Assembly: GCF_000195915.1 (NCBI RefSeq)
Contig: NC_002578.1
Coordinates: 1,235,644 to 1,299,643, forward strand
DNA length: 64,000 bases
Direction of reading: 5' to 3'
From: Thermoplasma acidophilum DSM 1728
Lineage (GTDB): Archaea > Thermoplasmatota > Thermoplasmata > Thermoplasmatales > Thermoplasmataceae
Made by a program: the position numbers and the translations under genes. Every line of letters starts with the position of its first letter. The stretch's first letter is position 1. The notes beneath the pieces were generated by a model that was not told where the DNA came from, did no database searches, and worked only from the letters and a program-made list of their open reading frames with translations. Below, one piece after another: positions 8,029-16,531 of this stretch.

Positions 8029-8291
8029 ATCTTGATCATTCCTGAACAGAAAATATTGTATTTAAAGTATAATCGCGACTATCTGAAAAAATATCGCTAC
8101 TATCGTGAAATCCCGGATAGATTTAGCCATTCAAGCATATGGCGCCTGAAATGCGATCTAATTCGCCTGATATAAGAAATCATGCCCATCCTGAATCGTC
8201 CAAAAACTAAAGCAATTTTTCATTCATGATTGTTTTCTCAGTATTCAGTTTATATTTGGGAAAAATTGCATTTCTATAGAATCTGTTCTGA

Positions 8292-8528
8292 TTATTTTAC
8301 CTTCTTCATCACTATCTCGTAGTATCCGTTCCTGTCGAACACGCCCACGAGCTCCTGTCCTGACTTCTGTATCCATGCAGGCGCGTCCTTCTTTGTTCCT
8401 GCATCCGTGGAGTACACGGATATTACCTCTCCGACTTTTGCCTGCTTGTACGCCTTTATGAGCTCCATAAGCGGTCCCGGGCAGTAGCTGCCCCTTGCAT
8501 CTATCACACGATCCGGTTTCACATCCAT
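8292..8528 (-). CDS. tusA: TusA/SirA-family sulfur carrier protein
   Basis: A 78-aa protein with the TusA fold signature [17 protein letters not shown]: the Cys of the CPGP motif (about residue 17) carries persulfide sulfur. It is followed by [21 protein letters not shown], typical of the family. It lies 9 nt downstream of a DsrE-like gene on the same strand, so the two form an operon. In sulfur-metabolizing archaea TusA and DsrE proteins pass sulfur between enzymes. No Hdr or Dsr genes are adjacent here, so the role may be sulfur trafficking or tRNA thiolation rather than energy metabolism. Confidence 0.88.
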
Positions 8529-8537
8529 AGCATCACC

Positions 8538-8960
8538 TCATATGAATATGGTTGTGTACGATTCCTCCGTCATGGAGACGAACTCGCCGACGCCGATGAT
8601 GTCCTCGATGATGGGATCTAGGTCATCCTTCTTTATGTCCATGACGTCTGCCATGAGCGCACAGCCGTACACATGAACGTTGCCAACCTCCTTTGCGTTC
8701 CTGATCATCTCTATGCCGCTCTGTATGTGCTTCTCAGCCATCTTCTTCATGACGAAGCTGCTTATCTCCGATCCATCGTAGCTCAGCTTGTTGACCGTAT
8801 CGTCATGCTTCCTGAACTTCATGAGCGCCCAGAACGTAACGAAGATGTTGACGTCAACGCCGTTCGCAACAGCACCGGATGTTATGACGCCAGCAGCGGC
8901 TATCTTATCTATTGTTCCGGAGGCCAGAACAATCGACATGGTCTTTGACATATTTATCAT
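8538..8960 (-). CDS. DsrE-family sulfurtransferase-like protein
   Basis: A 140-aa protein of the DsrE/DsrF fold. It has a beta-alpha start (MSIVLASGTIDKIAAAGVI), a hydrophobic GVDVNIFVTFWAL segment, and a conserved Cys in VYGCALMADVMDI (about residue 100), the expected position of the sulfur-binding cysteine. A TATA-like TTTATTTA (minus strand) lies about 22-25 nt before ATG 8960, supporting a leaderless start there. It is cotranscribed with tusA immediately downstream. The exact subfamily (DsrE2/DsrE3) is not certain. Confidence 0.8.
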   Translation of the reverse strand: MINMSKTMSIVLASGTIDKIAAAGVITSGAVANGVDVNIFVTFWALMKFRKHDDTVNKLSYDGSEISSFVMKKMAEKHIQSGIEMIRNAKEVGNVHVYGCALMADVMDIKKDDLDPIIEDIIGVGEFVSMTEESYTTIFI

Positions 8961-9193
8961 ACCAATATCATACTTTCGTAAATAAATCTTACTATTATGA
9001 CTTTAGATGATCAATACCGGATAAATGATAACGAATTCGATATAATAACAATTTATTATGATATTGAAGATCAGAAAATTGCCTATCTTGCATTTGTGCT
9101 GTCTTAAATACGATATATAATGCTTAAATTCGTAATTTGATGCACATATAAATGAATTTATATACGAATTAAGGATAATGGTTTGGCGATAAT

Positions 9194-9778
9194 ATGAGTG
9201 CCGAATTCATAGACTCATTGGCCGTTATGCTACTTGCGCTTGGTATGACAACCGCCATTGGCGGGATGTATTTCCTTTTCTCTGCCCTTGGCAATGAGAA
9301 GAGGATAGAGGGATTGCTGATGCCGGCTGTGGGCGTAGGTTTATTTGATTTCATGAGTGGGTTTGTGATGTCGTTCACATGGCCACTGCCGTCGAGCTAT
9401 AATATGCTGTTTGGAGATCCACTCCTGATGGCAGGCCTCCTACTGATGATATCTGCCATTGCCTATTACAAGCATTACGACATATCCTCTGTCTCGATAC
9501 TTCTGTTCTTCCTGGGTATATATGTAATAATAGAGGCAGTTGGTATCGTGAACTACCATCTGGAATCCGGAGACAACCTCCTTGCAGCCATGGGCCTGTA
9601 CATCGTGGATGGAATAGCGGCTATTCTCTCTCCGATAATGTACATCGACCAAAAGAAGGGCAAGATAGCTTACATGATAGAAGCCGCGATACTGATAATA
9701 GGTACTCTAATAGCTCTGTTCATAGGATATACGGCAATATATGGCCATCTGCTGGACTTCATAAAATATTTCCCATAA
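9194..9778 (+). CDS. Polytopic membrane protein, DUF981-like
   Basis: A 194-aa protein with about six hydrophobic segments (LAVMLLALGMTTAIGGMYFL, MAGLLLMISAIAYY, ILLFFLGIYVIIEAVGIV, IAYMIEAAILIIGTLIALFI and others). It resembles the archaeal DUF981 family, which has no assigned role. It is divergent from the dsrE-tusA operon with an A/T-rich 230-nt spacer and convergent with a winged-helix regulator that stops 4 nt away. Function unknown. Confidence 0.6.
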   Translation: MSAEFIDSLAVMLLALGMTTAIGGMYFLFSALGNEKRIEGLLMPAVGVGLFDFMSGFVMSFTWPLPSSYNMLFGDPLLMAGLLLMISAIAYYKHYDISSVSILLFFLGIYVIIEAVGIVNYHLESGDNLLAAMGLYIVDGIAAILSPIMYIDQKKGKIAYMIEAAILIIGTLIALFIGYTAIYGHLLDFIKYFP

Positions 9779-9781
9779 AAC

Positions 9782-10087
9782 TCATTTTTTCTCTTTAAAT
9801 TTATTTATAATTTCTAATTTATCAACAAAAGCAGGGCTTATATAATAAATCTTCCCATATTTATCTCCCCTAGAGACAAGCACCCCATTTTCCTCCAGTA
9901 TACGCACATGGTGTTCGGAGGTCCTGTAATTTATTCCCAAATAAAGGCTAATTTGATTCAAATTAGATGGCTTCTCATTTAAATATTCAACTATTCGAAG
10001 CCGCATAGATCCCCCTCTCGTTCCGAAGAATAACCACCAGATAAGACGCCTGTATTCATCATAATAATCGGAATTCGAACCCAACAT
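9782..10087 (-). CDS. Winged-helix transcriptional regulator (ArsR-like)
   Basis: About 101 aa. A helix-turn-helix (LNQISLYLGINYRTSEHHVRIL) is followed by a wing with GVLVSRGDKYGKIYYISP, as in ArsR-type and related archaeal regulators. The frame is open 22 codons further upstream, but on the minus strand a TATA box TTTATATA lies about 25 nt before ATG 10087, so that ATG is the likely leaderless start. No metal-binding cysteines are seen. The C-terminus ends in a run of charged residues. Confidence 0.75.
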   Translation of the reverse strand: MLGSNSDYYDEYRRLIWWLFFGTRGGSMRLRIVEYLNEKPSNLNQISLYLGINYRTSEHHVRILEENGVLVSRGDKYGKIYYISPAFVDKLEIINKFKEKK

Positions 10088-10250
10088 TTGCAGATAAAAG
10101 TATAGTATATAAATCTGAATATAAGAAAATATCAAGATCCATATGCAATGCAAGCCAGAATGATTTGATCCAAACTTCTCTTCGTTGCGGCTGATCTTTC
10201 TGAAAGTAGGACCATAGCACTAAGCTTAATAAGAGACAATTCCATGAAAG

Positions 10251-10709
10251 ATGGTAATTATGTCTCTAGTTGTAACGGACATATTGAAGTACTACGAGCC
10301 TGAAATAAATGATGATCGCATATCAAAGCTATATATAACCACATCCAGAAAGGTTCTTGGCCAGGCCTACAGCCTACAGAACAAGATGATGGTTGTGGGA
10401 AAGCTCCTAGATGTCGCCATAGCGCCAGACAAGGAGAAGATAACAGAAACTGCCGTTCCGGGCAGAGACAGGCTCATAGGTACAAAGCTGGAAGCTTATT
10501 TCTTCACCGCAAACGGGAGCGACAGGGATTATCTGTTCTTCTCATCAAAGTTCAGCCACATACTGACAGAATACGCAATATTTGCAGAAGAGTATGAGGT
10601 AAAGGTCGAATTCATTTACGTCCAGAAGAAGATCGGCAAGATAAAACTATACACCAAGGGCACTGTTATGGACAGCTACAGATCCCAGGAGAGTGAGAGT
10701 GTTGGATGA
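10251..10709 (+). CDS. Unknown protein translationally coupled to a Vps4-like ATPase
   Basis: A 152-aa soluble protein that I do not recognise. It is alpha/beta in appearance, with a central hydrophobic GSDRDYLFFSSKFSHILTEYAIF segment and no signal peptide or membrane span. Its last 17 nt overlap the start of the AAA ATPase gene, so the products are probably made together and may work together as an adaptor or substrate. Starts at ATG 10251 or ATG 10260. A database search with HHpred against ESCRT accessory domains would be informative. Confidence 0.7.
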   Translation: MVIMSLVVTDILKYYEPEINDDRISKLYITTSRKVLGQAYSLQNKMMVVGKLLDVAIAPDKEKITETAVPGRDRLIGTKLEAYFFTANGSDRDYLFFSSKFSHILTEYAIFAEEYEVKVEFIYVQKKIGKIKLYTKGTVMDSYRSQESESVG

Positions 10710-11820
10710 CATCGACGAGAAGATAGATAAAGCGACTAAGCTGCTTCAGGGAGGAATAAAGGAAGAATCCCTAGGCCACAAAGACAAGGCAAAGGAGTAT
10801 TACTTCGCCGCTTACAGACTGATGCTGGAAGCCGCCAACGCGTCCCCCCCAGATCTCAAAAAGAAAAGACTGGATCAGTGCAACATCATTCTAAGTGCCT
10901 ACCAGCGCGTCAATGAAAACAGAACCGCACCAGCTGAAGAGAAGACCAGCGACAGGATATCTGAGGGAGAGGCCCTGCTTGAAGAAATAGGCCTAGAGAA
11001 GCCAGAGATACCGAAGGTAACGTTTGAGGATGTTGCTGGGCTTGATGACGTTAAAAACGAGATCCTCGGGAAGATCGTGTATCCGATGAAATTCAAGGAG
11101 CTGTCCCAGGAATACAATATTCAATTTGGAGGAGGCATGCTGTTGTACGGCCCTCCGGGCACAGGAAAAACCTTCATAGTAAAGGCCATAGCCAATGAGG
11201 TCAGGGCGAGGTTCATCAATGTAAACCCGGCCAGCCTCTACAGCCAGTGGTTCGGTATGTTCGAGAAAAACATATCGAAGCTTTTCCGGGCTGCGGCTTT
11301 GCTCTCTCCTTCAATAATATTCTTCGATGAAATAGATGCCCTTGTGCCGAAACGTGATACCTCAAACTCAGATGCGGCAAAACGGGGCGTTGCGCAACTG
11401 CTGAATGAGGTCGGCGGCATAAATTCACAGAAGAACAAGAATCTGTTCATCATAGCCGCAACGAACAATCCCTGGGAGATAGATGAAGCTATGCTGAGGC
11501 CTGGCCGATTCGATATCAAAATATACGTGCCGCCCCCGGACATTATAGCCAGAAAGAAGATCTTTGAGCTGAACATGGCCAAGGTTAAGCAGGCTGGCAA
11601 TATTGATTACAATTTGCTTGCCCAGCAGACTGAGGGGTACAGCGGTGCAGACATAGAATTCATATGCAAGAAGGCCAGCCAGAACGTATTCATGGAAGCC
11701 GTTAAATCCGGAAAACAGAGGCAGGTGGAGACCAGGGATCTCCTCGACGTGATCGGTAGCATAAAACCGTCAATCGATGCCGATCTGCTCTCGAAATACA
11801 GGGAATTCGCTGGATTCTAA
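10693..11820 (+). CDS. AAA ATPase of the Vps4/katanin (meiotic) clade with an N-terminal MIT-like domain
   Basis: 375 aa. Residues about 5-76 form three predicted helices resembling an MIT domain (EESLGHKDKAKEYYFAAYRLML). A linker leads to one AAA module: Walker A GPPGTGKT (153-160), aromatic pore-loop YSQWFGMFEKN (about 183-193, comparable with KWxGESEK of Vps4), Walker B IIFFDEID (208-215), the ATNNPW-x-ID sensor motif typical of Vps4/katanin, and arginine finger RPGRFD (269-274). Such ATPases extract ESCRT-III subunits. Start GTG 10693 or 10699; GGAG at 10688 fits the latter. An ESCRT-III-like gene lies 5 kb away (16532-17173). Could also be a proteasomal-type unfoldase. Confidence 0.85.
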   Translation: MRVLDDIDEKIDKATKLLQGGIKEESLGHKDKAKEYYFAAYRLMLEAANASPPDLKKKRLDQCNIILSAYQRVNENRTAPAEEKTSDRISEGEALLEEIGLEKPEIPKVTFEDVAGLDDVKNEILGKIVYPMKFKELSQEYNIQFGGGMLLYGPPGTGKTFIVKAIANEVRARFINVNPASLYSQWFGMFEKNISKLFRAAALLSPSIIFFDEIDALVPKRDTSNSDAAKRGVAQLLNEVGGINSQKNKNLFIIAATNNPWEIDEAMLRPGRFDIKIYVPPPDIIARKKIFELNMAKVKQAGNIDYNLLAQQTEGYSGADIEFICKKASQNVFMEAVKSGKQRQVETRDLLDVIGSIKPSIDADLLSKYREFAGF

Positions 11821-11823
11821 GAG

Positions 11824-12291
11824 CTATACGACAGAAAAGCCCTCATCATCCTTTTTCAGGAGCCCCGAATAGACACCCCACTCGATCAGTATGACCTCCA
11901 GATCATGATTGCCGGATGGCGAATTGAAAGTCTGTATACCTTCATTGTTCAGTGATTCCATAAGCTGTTCCAGATCGAAGTGCCGCAGCTTCAATGCCGT
12001 CTTGAATGGTTCGATGTTCTTCAGCGATTCTCTGATTATCTCCTTTCTCCTCCTTATGCCTGAACGGACATATTCCTTCCCCTTATCGGTAATGACTATG
12101 TCGCCTGATTCAGCAGACACGAAACCCAGATTGGAAGCCGTGTAAACTATCGGCATCAGGTCGTCAATGTCCACTTCCATCTCCTTTTCAAGCCTGTAAA
12201 GATCGGTCTTACCTTCAAATATATTATTCATAACATACAATAATCCAACGAGATCGGCAATTCTCGCGTTGGGGTCAACGACTTCAGTCAT
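11824..12291 (-). CDS. Stand-alone ABC-associated C-terminal domain protein (AAA_assoc_C family)
   Basis: A 155-aa protein resembling the archaeal AAA-associated domain found fused to the C-terminus of nitrate/sulfonate-type ABC ATPases. Its N-terminus is winged-helix-like (LYVMNNIFEGKTDLYRLEKEMEVDIDDLM), and it ends with LEVILIEWGVYSGLLKKD. Here it is encoded separately, 72 nt downstream of the permease on the same strand. It probably regulates the transporter, but its biochemical role is not established. Confidence 0.75.
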   Translation of the reverse strand: MTEVVDPNARIADLVGLLYVMNNIFEGKTDLYRLEKEMEVDIDDLMPIVYTASNLGFVSAESGDIVITDKGKEYVRSGIRRRKEIIRESLKNIEPFKTALKLRHFDLEQLMESLNNEGIQTFNSPSGNHDLEVILIEWGVYSGLLKKDDEGFSVV

Positions 12292-12363
12292 CGTCAGTTA
12301 ATGCATTGCACAATATTAAAAGTGTTCTATTCATCGAACATTGCGCGAAAGAGAATTTGGATA

Positions 12364-13989
12364 TCACGCGGCAAATACGCCCTCCTCCGCCACGTATCTT
12401 TTCCTTGCAAGATCCATCATCCTCCTCGTGAACAGTATTGAGTAAACCGCAACAACAATCCCAAAGATGAATGATCCCCATCCTGCCAGCGCAATATTGC
12501 CTGCATTCGTCTCCACATCTATGAATTTCATCAATCCAAAGTGCACCTCCAGGCTGTGCCCTGAGACTATATCCGGCCAGTACTCTCCTATCATCAGCCC
12601 ACCCCATGCGCTGTTGATCGTGGACGATATACCGGAGATCAGATATGGAAAGGTTCCAGGCAGTATGATGCTTCGCATTCTGGAGAAGTATCCCATATTG
12701 AGATTCTTCATGACCTCGAAGTACTCAGCTGGCAGTGCCTTGACACCCATCCAGAATGAGTAAAATATGTAGTAGAATGTACTGACAAACCCGAGCGAAA
12801 GCACATACACTTCGTCCGTAAATGGGCCAAACACGCCATGTATAAATGCGAAGCTAGCCGCAAATATGAATGGAAAGTAGATGGGAGGCGGATAAGCGCT
12901 CAGCGTCTGTATTATGGGGACGCCTATCCCCTCAGCGCGAGAATGCATAGCCAGATAGTATCCGAGGAATATTGAGATGACAAATGATATGGCGAGAATC
13001 ACACCCACTCTCAGATAATCATATAGAAGATACAGCATAATCTTTGGCGTCAGATTGAACAGCCTGCCCCATTCAGAGTGCGGAACCGAAACTATGAGAG
13101 TCACCGCGGAGTAGAGTATGAGACCAAGTATGATCACACCAATGGCCACGCTGATATATCGACTTATCTTCTCCTTTCGCTTTTCGTGCTTCTCGAAGAC
13201 CTCCGGAGGCCTTGACAGCGTTCTGGATCTGTAATATCCTGCAAGCCTTGACAGGGGGTTTCTAGCAACCACTGACAGAAGCCTGGTTGTCTGCTTTACA
13301 TTCAATCTGCCCCTTCTGATAATTGGCGCGTCTGTATCCACTGTGTACTTGGACACGGCATATCTGCTGAACTCCCTCAGGCCTATTATGATCACTATTA
13401 TGACGGCAGCCAGTATGCCCAGGGCAACATATATCAGTCTGATCTGGCCGCTGGCGGCCAGGGAATCCAGAACTGTGCCTATGCCAAATGTCTGGTATGT
13501 GTGTATCCCCACGCTGAAAACTTCACTCACCGTTATATAGAAGAATCCGTCTGATACGCTTGGGAAAAGGTTTGCCGCTATCCTGGGATACGAGAATGGT
13601 ATGAATATCCTCCTCATCTTTGTGAGAAAAGACATCTGGTAGTTTTCAGCAACTTCAAGCATCTCGCGCGGAACTGTCTTGAACGCCTGGTATTCGCCCA
13701 TCCATATGTTCCACACTACGGCCGTGAAAACAAGGAAGTCCGCGGCCATTTCAACTCCAAGAGGGCCACCTATCCTGGTGACAAATATGATCAGCACTAT
13801 TGGAAAGAAGGAGATCACTGGCACAGATTCGAAAACCTCGATTATCGATATATAGATGTTTTCGAAAATTTTGCCCTTTATGGCAGCATAGGCCAGAAAC
13901 CATCCGGTTACTATAGAGATGAGTATCAGCCCTAAAACGCGACCTGCCGTGGCGAGTGCTGCAAGGGTTATCAGCAGGATCTCGTTCAT
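12364..13989 (-). CDS. ABC transporter permease with duplicated BPD domains (anion-type)
   Basis: 541 aa made of two homologous permease halves. Each half has about five to six membrane spans and an EAA-like loop that contacts the ATPase (VPREMLEVAENYQMSF near 115 and LPAEYFEVMKNLNMGYF near 425). A charged linker around residues 235-285 joins the halves. This matches the archaeal duplicated-permease family of TauC/SsuC-type importers. It overlaps the ATPase gene upstream by 4 nt. No periplasmic binding protein gene is nearby, so the substrate (nitrate, sulfonate, phosphonate or other) is not known. Confidence 0.87.
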   Translation of the reverse strand: MNEILLITLAALATAGRVLGLILISIVTGWFLAYAAIKGKIFENIYISIIEVFESVPVISFFPIVLIIFVTRIGGPLGVEMAADFLVFTAVVWNIWMGEYQAFKTVPREMLEVAENYQMSFLTKMRRIFIPFSYPRIAANLFPSVSDGFFYITVSEVFSVGIHTYQTFGIGTVLDSLAASGQIRLIYVALGILAAVIIVIIIGLREFSRYAVSKYTVDTDAPIIRRGRLNVKQTTRLLSVVARNPLSRLAGYYRSRTLSRPPEVFEKHEKRKEKISRYISVAIGVIILGLILYSAVTLIVSVPHSEWGRLFNLTPKIMLYLLYDYLRVGVILAISFVISIFLGYYLAMHSRAEGIGVPIIQTLSAYPPPIYFPFIFAASFAFIHGVFGPFTDEVYVLSLGFVSTFYYIFYSFWMGVKALPAEYFEVMKNLNMGYFSRMRSIILPGTFPYLISGISSTINSAWGGLMIGEYWPDIVSGHSLEVHFGLMKFIDVETNAGNIALAGWGSFIFGIVVAVYSILFTRRMMDLARKRYVAEEGVFAA

Positions 13990-14798
13990 AGTTTCCTCAC
14001 CTTTGGAGGCGTAAGATAGTTGTACAGGGCATCCAGGATCTGGTTGAATTCCTCACTCCTGGGATTCCTGGGCCTTGGAAGGTCCACATGCACCTTTCCA
14101 ACCACTGTTGCCGGCACGTTATTTAGAACATATATTTCATCGGCTAACTCAACAACCTCCGTAAGGTTGTGCGAAACGAGGACGACACCCTTTAGTGGGG
14201 TATCCGGACTGAACAGTATGTTGTATATGTCCTGCCTGAGACCCTCTGCTGTGAGTTCGTCGAGATGCGCAAATGGCTCGTCCATGAGGAAAACAAGCGG
14301 GCTTGCAGCCAGGGCGCGTGCGATTGCCACCCTCTGCCTCATGCCACCGCTCATCTCCTTTGGATAAAGATCCTCAAACCCCTGTAGCCCTACCATTTCG
14401 AGAGCGTTTCTGGCCGCCTTCTCTGCTTCGTCGTCTGAAACGTTTCTTACCTTCAATGAAAGCATCACATTTTCAAGTGCGGTCAGCCATGGGAAGGTAA
14501 CTATGGACTGGTGAATCAGTATTATATCTGGAGTGGGCCTCACTATGGGCCTTCCAAAGAGATACACCATTCCACGGTCCGGCTTCAGAAATCCACCGAG
14601 TATCCTCAAAAGGGTGGATTTTCCAATTCCTGATGGACCAACTATCGCAACAAATTCATTCTGGCCCACATCAATATTCACATTTTCGAATACCTTGTAT
14701 CCATTTTCATAGGAAAAATCAATGCCCACAGCGCTTAGAACATACTGGGCAGCTCTGGCTCGTTGCATTGCATTATCCTTAATGAGATCCTCGTCCAT
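13986..14798 (-). CDS. ABC transporter ATP-binding protein (TauB/SsuB-like)
   Basis: About 270 aa. Walker A GPSGIGKST, Q-loop HQSIVTFPWLTALENV, signature SGGMRQRVAIARALA, Walker B LVFLMDEPFAHLD and H-loop VSHNLTE are all intact. The closest families are nitrate/sulfonate/taurine importers. ATG 14798 has an AAGGTG element 6 nt upstream; GTG 14807 and ATG 14804 lie within or at it and are less likely. First gene of a three-gene operon with the duplicated permease and the AAA_assoc protein. Confidence 0.9.
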   Translation of the reverse strand: MDEDLIKDNAMQRARAAQYVLSAVGIDFSYENGYKVFENVNIDVGQNEFVAIVGPSGIGKSTLLRILGGFLKPDRGMVYLFGRPIVRPTPDIILIHQSIVTFPWLTALENVMLSLKVRNVSDDEAEKAARNALEMVGLQGFEDLYPKEMSGGMRQRVAIARALAASPLVFLMDEPFAHLDELTAEGLRQDIYNILFSPDTPLKGVVLVSHNLTEVVELADEIYVLNNVPATVVGKVHVDLPRPRNPRSEEFNQILDALYNYLTPPKVRKL

Positions 14799-14942
14799 GG
14801 ACATCACCTTATGGAACAGTGAACTCCCCCGATCATGAGGCCAGGCTTCCAGCGCATAGATCTCAGTTCTTTTTCACGGGGCCATCACCGCAAAGCCCGA
14901 TCCCTAGAACATATATAAACACTGTTTTGCGTTCGGCAGACT

Positions 14943-15917
14943 TTATTTCTGCACCTTTGATAAAAGTAATATATCGTTCACCACCGCGCCGGCTGTTTCA
15001 TATGGGCCATCGTATATATCACTTACGTTCACAGTACCGTTGCTGTCGGTTTCAATCTGATAGCCAAGACCATCCATCCCGATGCTCATCAGGAAGTCGT
15101 CCTTATTCAGGGAGATGATGCGCGATACTGCAACTGGCCTGCGATCATCAACGTACACCTCTGTGACAAGGCGATCGTTCGCATTGTATGATCTCTCATC
15201 AACACCGGAATATTCAACATCGTTCAGTGTGTATTCCGTTCCAAATATATGGTTCACAAGTATCACACTCTTTCTGGCAGCATCCAGACCATTCAGGTCA
15301 TCCTGCGGATTGCTTTCTGCGATGCCCTTTTTTATTGCATCATCAACAACATCCCTCAGAGATCTTCCATTTGCCATGTTCCTGATTACATAGTTGATCG
15401 TAGAGCTCACGATGCCCCTGAACCGCTTTACCTTTGAAGGCAGGATTGAGTAATCAAGGACACTGAAAAGGGGCACACCACCAGCAACCGTAGCTTCATA
15501 CCGTATATACTTCGAATTCTGGTTTGCGGAATCCATGATATCATGCCATTTATTAGCTAACCCGGATTTGTTTGCCGTGACAACGTTCATGCCGGATTCG
15601 AACGCCATTCTGTAAAGTGAATATTCACGAACACCGTCTCTCGACGCAGGGGTGCAGTCAACGAGCAAATCGGCAGCTTCGCCCATGAGATCTTCCGGAC
15701 CGGAGAATGCTCGATCCGATATTCTGCCAGTCTTCTCTTTATTGGATATTATGCTCGAGATATCCAGATTTCTCCCAGAAGCATAGCTTCGAGAATCTGA
15801 TACTCCAACCACCTTAATACTAAATGCAGATCTTCTCCGATTGCTCGCATCTATTATTCTGAGAACGTTAAGGCCGACGTTTCCTGTTCCCATCAGTATT
15901 ATTCTGATTTCCTTCAT
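14943..15917 (-). CDS. hom: Homoserine dehydrogenase
   Basis: 324 aa. The NAD(P)-binding start LMGTGNVGLNVLRII, the VDCTPASRDG and NVVTANKSGLA blocks, the YEATVAGGVPLFSVLDY catalytic region and the GIAESNPQDDLNGLDAARKSVIL segment are diagnostic. The enzyme reduces aspartate semialdehyde to homoserine for threonine and methionine synthesis. It lacks the C-terminal ACT domain, so threonine feedback through that domain is not expected. Single gene between the ABC operon and a small membrane protein. Confidence 0.93.
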   Translation of the reverse strand: MKEIRIILMGTGNVGLNVLRIIDASNRRRSAFSIKVVGVSDSRSYASGRNLDISSIISNKEKTGRISDRAFSGPEDLMGEAADLLVDCTPASRDGVREYSLYRMAFESGMNVVTANKSGLANKWHDIMDSANQNSKYIRYEATVAGGVPLFSVLDYSILPSKVKRFRGIVSSTINYVIRNMANGRSLRDVVDDAIKKGIAESNPQDDLNGLDAARKSVILVNHIFGTEYTLNDVEYSGVDERSYNANDRLVTEVYVDDRRPVAVSRIISLNKDDFLMSIGMDGLGYQIETDSNGTVNVSDIYDGPYETAGAVVNDILLLSKVQK

Positions 15918-16093
15918 CCCGCAAATAAATAGCTTTGGCCTATAAAAGCTTCAGTCTCAGCCACAATAGCGGCACGGATCAATAATCTATGTATGCTTAC
16001 TTATTTGAAACTTAATGAAAAACACTTTAAAACCACACCCAACACCGGAATATATACGACAAATTTAAATAGATGCATTATGTTAATCATTCA

Positions 16094-16402
16094 ATGGTTG
16101 AATTAACGGGCTACATCCTTTTGATAGTTGCCCTCATAGACGGCCTGCTGTTTGGGCTGGCGATAAAAAAAGGCGTCACATCATTCATACTGATAGTGAT
16201 AGCGCTGATACTGTCAACATACGTTGGCTTTTCATTCGCTCCGCATGTATCCATCACGAATGTAACTGCAAAACTCCTGCCATATATAAGAAACTATGCC
16301 ACTCAGATCACGAATGATATATCCATAGGATTTGGCGGATCGCTTTCCCTGACGGTGGTTCTGTTCCTTGTCGGTTTGGCCGTTGGGCTATGGAAGGGAT
16401 GA
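16094..16402 (+). CDS. Small membrane protein, unknown
   Basis: About 102 aa with three hydrophobic stretches (YILLIVALIDGLLFGLAI, SFILIVIALILSTYVGFSF and LSLTVVLFLVGLAVGL). A TATA-like AAATTTAAAT at 16061-16070 is about 25 nt before ATG 16094, pointing to a leaderless start there rather than at the in-frame ATG 16073. I do not recognise a family; CvpA-like topology is possible. Divergent from homoserine dehydrogenase, with the ESCRT-III-like gene converging on it. Confidence 0.65.
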   Translation: MVELTGYILLIVALIDGLLFGLAIKKGVTSFILIVIALILSTYVGFSFAPHVSITNVTAKLLPYIRNYATQITNDISIGFGGSLSLTVVLFLVGLAVGLWKG

Positions 16403-16531
16403 ACACATCAAAACAGGATACTTCGATCAAATGCATAATGGGCGATTTCGGCTTTATTTATGCCCTTTTATTTGAATGGCAGTGGTTCCCTAAAAAATCA
16501 CCGCTTTAAAAAATGGACTATAAGACAAAGA

